This document shows, piece after piece, positions 63,562-64,000 of a stretch of DNA of 64,000 nucleotides. Position numbers and translations under genes: made by a program. Each line of letters starts with the position of its first letter. The stretch's first letter is position 1. Under the pieces are notes generated by a model that made no database searches, was not told the origin of the DNA, and saw nothing but the letters and a program-made list of their open reading frames with translations. The stretch is from Paracentrotus lividus (Eukaryota > Echinodermata > Echinoidea > Camarodonta > Echinidae): the NCBI GenBank assembly GCA_940671915.1, contig CALNVZ010003432.1:9389072-9453071 (forward strand). The letters are read 5' to 3'.

Positions 63562-63729
63562 AGGGTGCTATCTCACTTCGCGGAGACGTCTCCACGACAA
63601 AATAGAAAATTTCGTCTCCGCGACGGATCAAAAGTATTAGAGACGTCTCCGCGACAATTTATATATAAAAAAGTCTGCAGTAGTCCCAATTCATCTCCGA
63701 GACGTCTCCGTGAAGTGAGATACCACCCT
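63562..63729. mobile_element. AGACGTCTC foldback MITE, ~168 bp
   Basis: The left end AGGGTGCTATCTCACTTCGC and reverse-complemented right end AGGGTGGTATCTCACTTCAC continue as GGAGACGTCTC. Internal copies of GTCTCC(G/A)CGAC repeat in both orientations. It shares the 14-mer GACGTCTCCACGAC with the centre of 55470-56525. Confidence 0.85.
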
Positions 63730-64000
63730 AAGTAAGTATTCCAACTTTGTTAAGGGTACTAACTATAGAAAGGCTATTAAATGTATTTAGTATAGGGGTT
63801 CTTTACTAACTAAGTTAAACTGTTCATGAAATATTAGTTAGAGTACATGTTACCAAAGTTACAATGGGTTCCGACCATTATATTACGCATGCGCAGTTCA
63901 TTTCTACTGCTGATTAATGTCATTTGACATTATTTATTTATATATAATATTAACACAAATTACGCGCTACAATTGGTTAAATTTCTGAAATTAAAATATA

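Larger units (their letters stand above)
56530..64000. other. Intergenic right flank, no gene seen
   Basis: Outside the listed CACAGTGTG clusters and the foldback at 63562, the sequence is AT-rich with short frames only and no recognisable coding or RNA signature. Confidence 0.5.

Overview
The window looks like animal nuclear DNA. It is AT-rich and crowded with simple repeats, and it holds one intron-free GPCR coding region and many short inverted-repeat transposons. There are no bacterial-style gene clusters. The repeat types suggest a marine invertebrate deuterostome, most likely an echinoderm such as a sea urchin. They include a tRNA-derived SINE with a 'gcgctatataaa' tail, palindromic elements ending in 'GGGGGCATTTCATCAAAGG', and mixed G-tract/C-tract interspersed fragments. 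This taxonomic call is inference from repeat style and receptor similarity, not from a search.

The only protein-coding gene I can support is a complete, uninterrupted 471-codon biogenic-amine receptor on the minus strand (23652-25067). Its residues match D1-type dopamine receptors: Asp3.32, Ser5.42/5.43/5.46, Asn6.55, Trp7.43, a short third intracellular loop and a long tail. A 94-codon upstream reading frame ends 26 nt before its start. I see no other convincing exon. The remaining open frames are low complexity, lie in repeats, or match no family I know.

The rest is intergenic and repeat-rich. Left part (1-23.6 kb): SINE tail plus giant ATT microsatellite (1-343), foldback MITE (752-922), TA-flanked MITE (6457-6921), a 774-bp element with internal GTAACGCGAGTTACC palindromes (10379-11152), CT and CAT low-complexity blocks (12.2-13.8 kb), a 2.8-kb element with repeated GGTCACGTGTGTGACC palindromes (15955-18776), and a palindromic MITE (21172-21310). 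Middle (25.4-45.5 kb): several MITEs, a CACAGTGTG foldback (27744-28010), diverged ~190-bp tandem repeats (28.05-28.83 kb), a truncated SINE (29.46-29.71 kb), a minisatellite in polypyrimidine DNA (33.8-34.55 kb), a second copy of the palindromic MITE (39732-39869), a 1.9-kb element with nine copies of TGTCACGGACGGACA (42691-44611), and a GC-rich foldback of 15-bp units (45240-45465). Right part (48.8-64 kb): two long-arm TA-flanked foldback elements (48838-50225, 55470-56525), a GATGAC-type minisatellite (53.69-54.2 kb), a small TA-flanked MITE (54236-54357), CACAGTGTG clusters (57.6-59.76 kb) and an AGACGTCTC foldback (63562-63729).

The most interesting pattern is that at least three unrelated-looking non-autonomous elements share one architecture. 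Each has inverted ends and multiple near-perfect copies of its own 15-16 bp palindromic or near-palindromic motif, and two of them also have an internal direct duplication. Such motifs could be arrays of transposase-binding sites.
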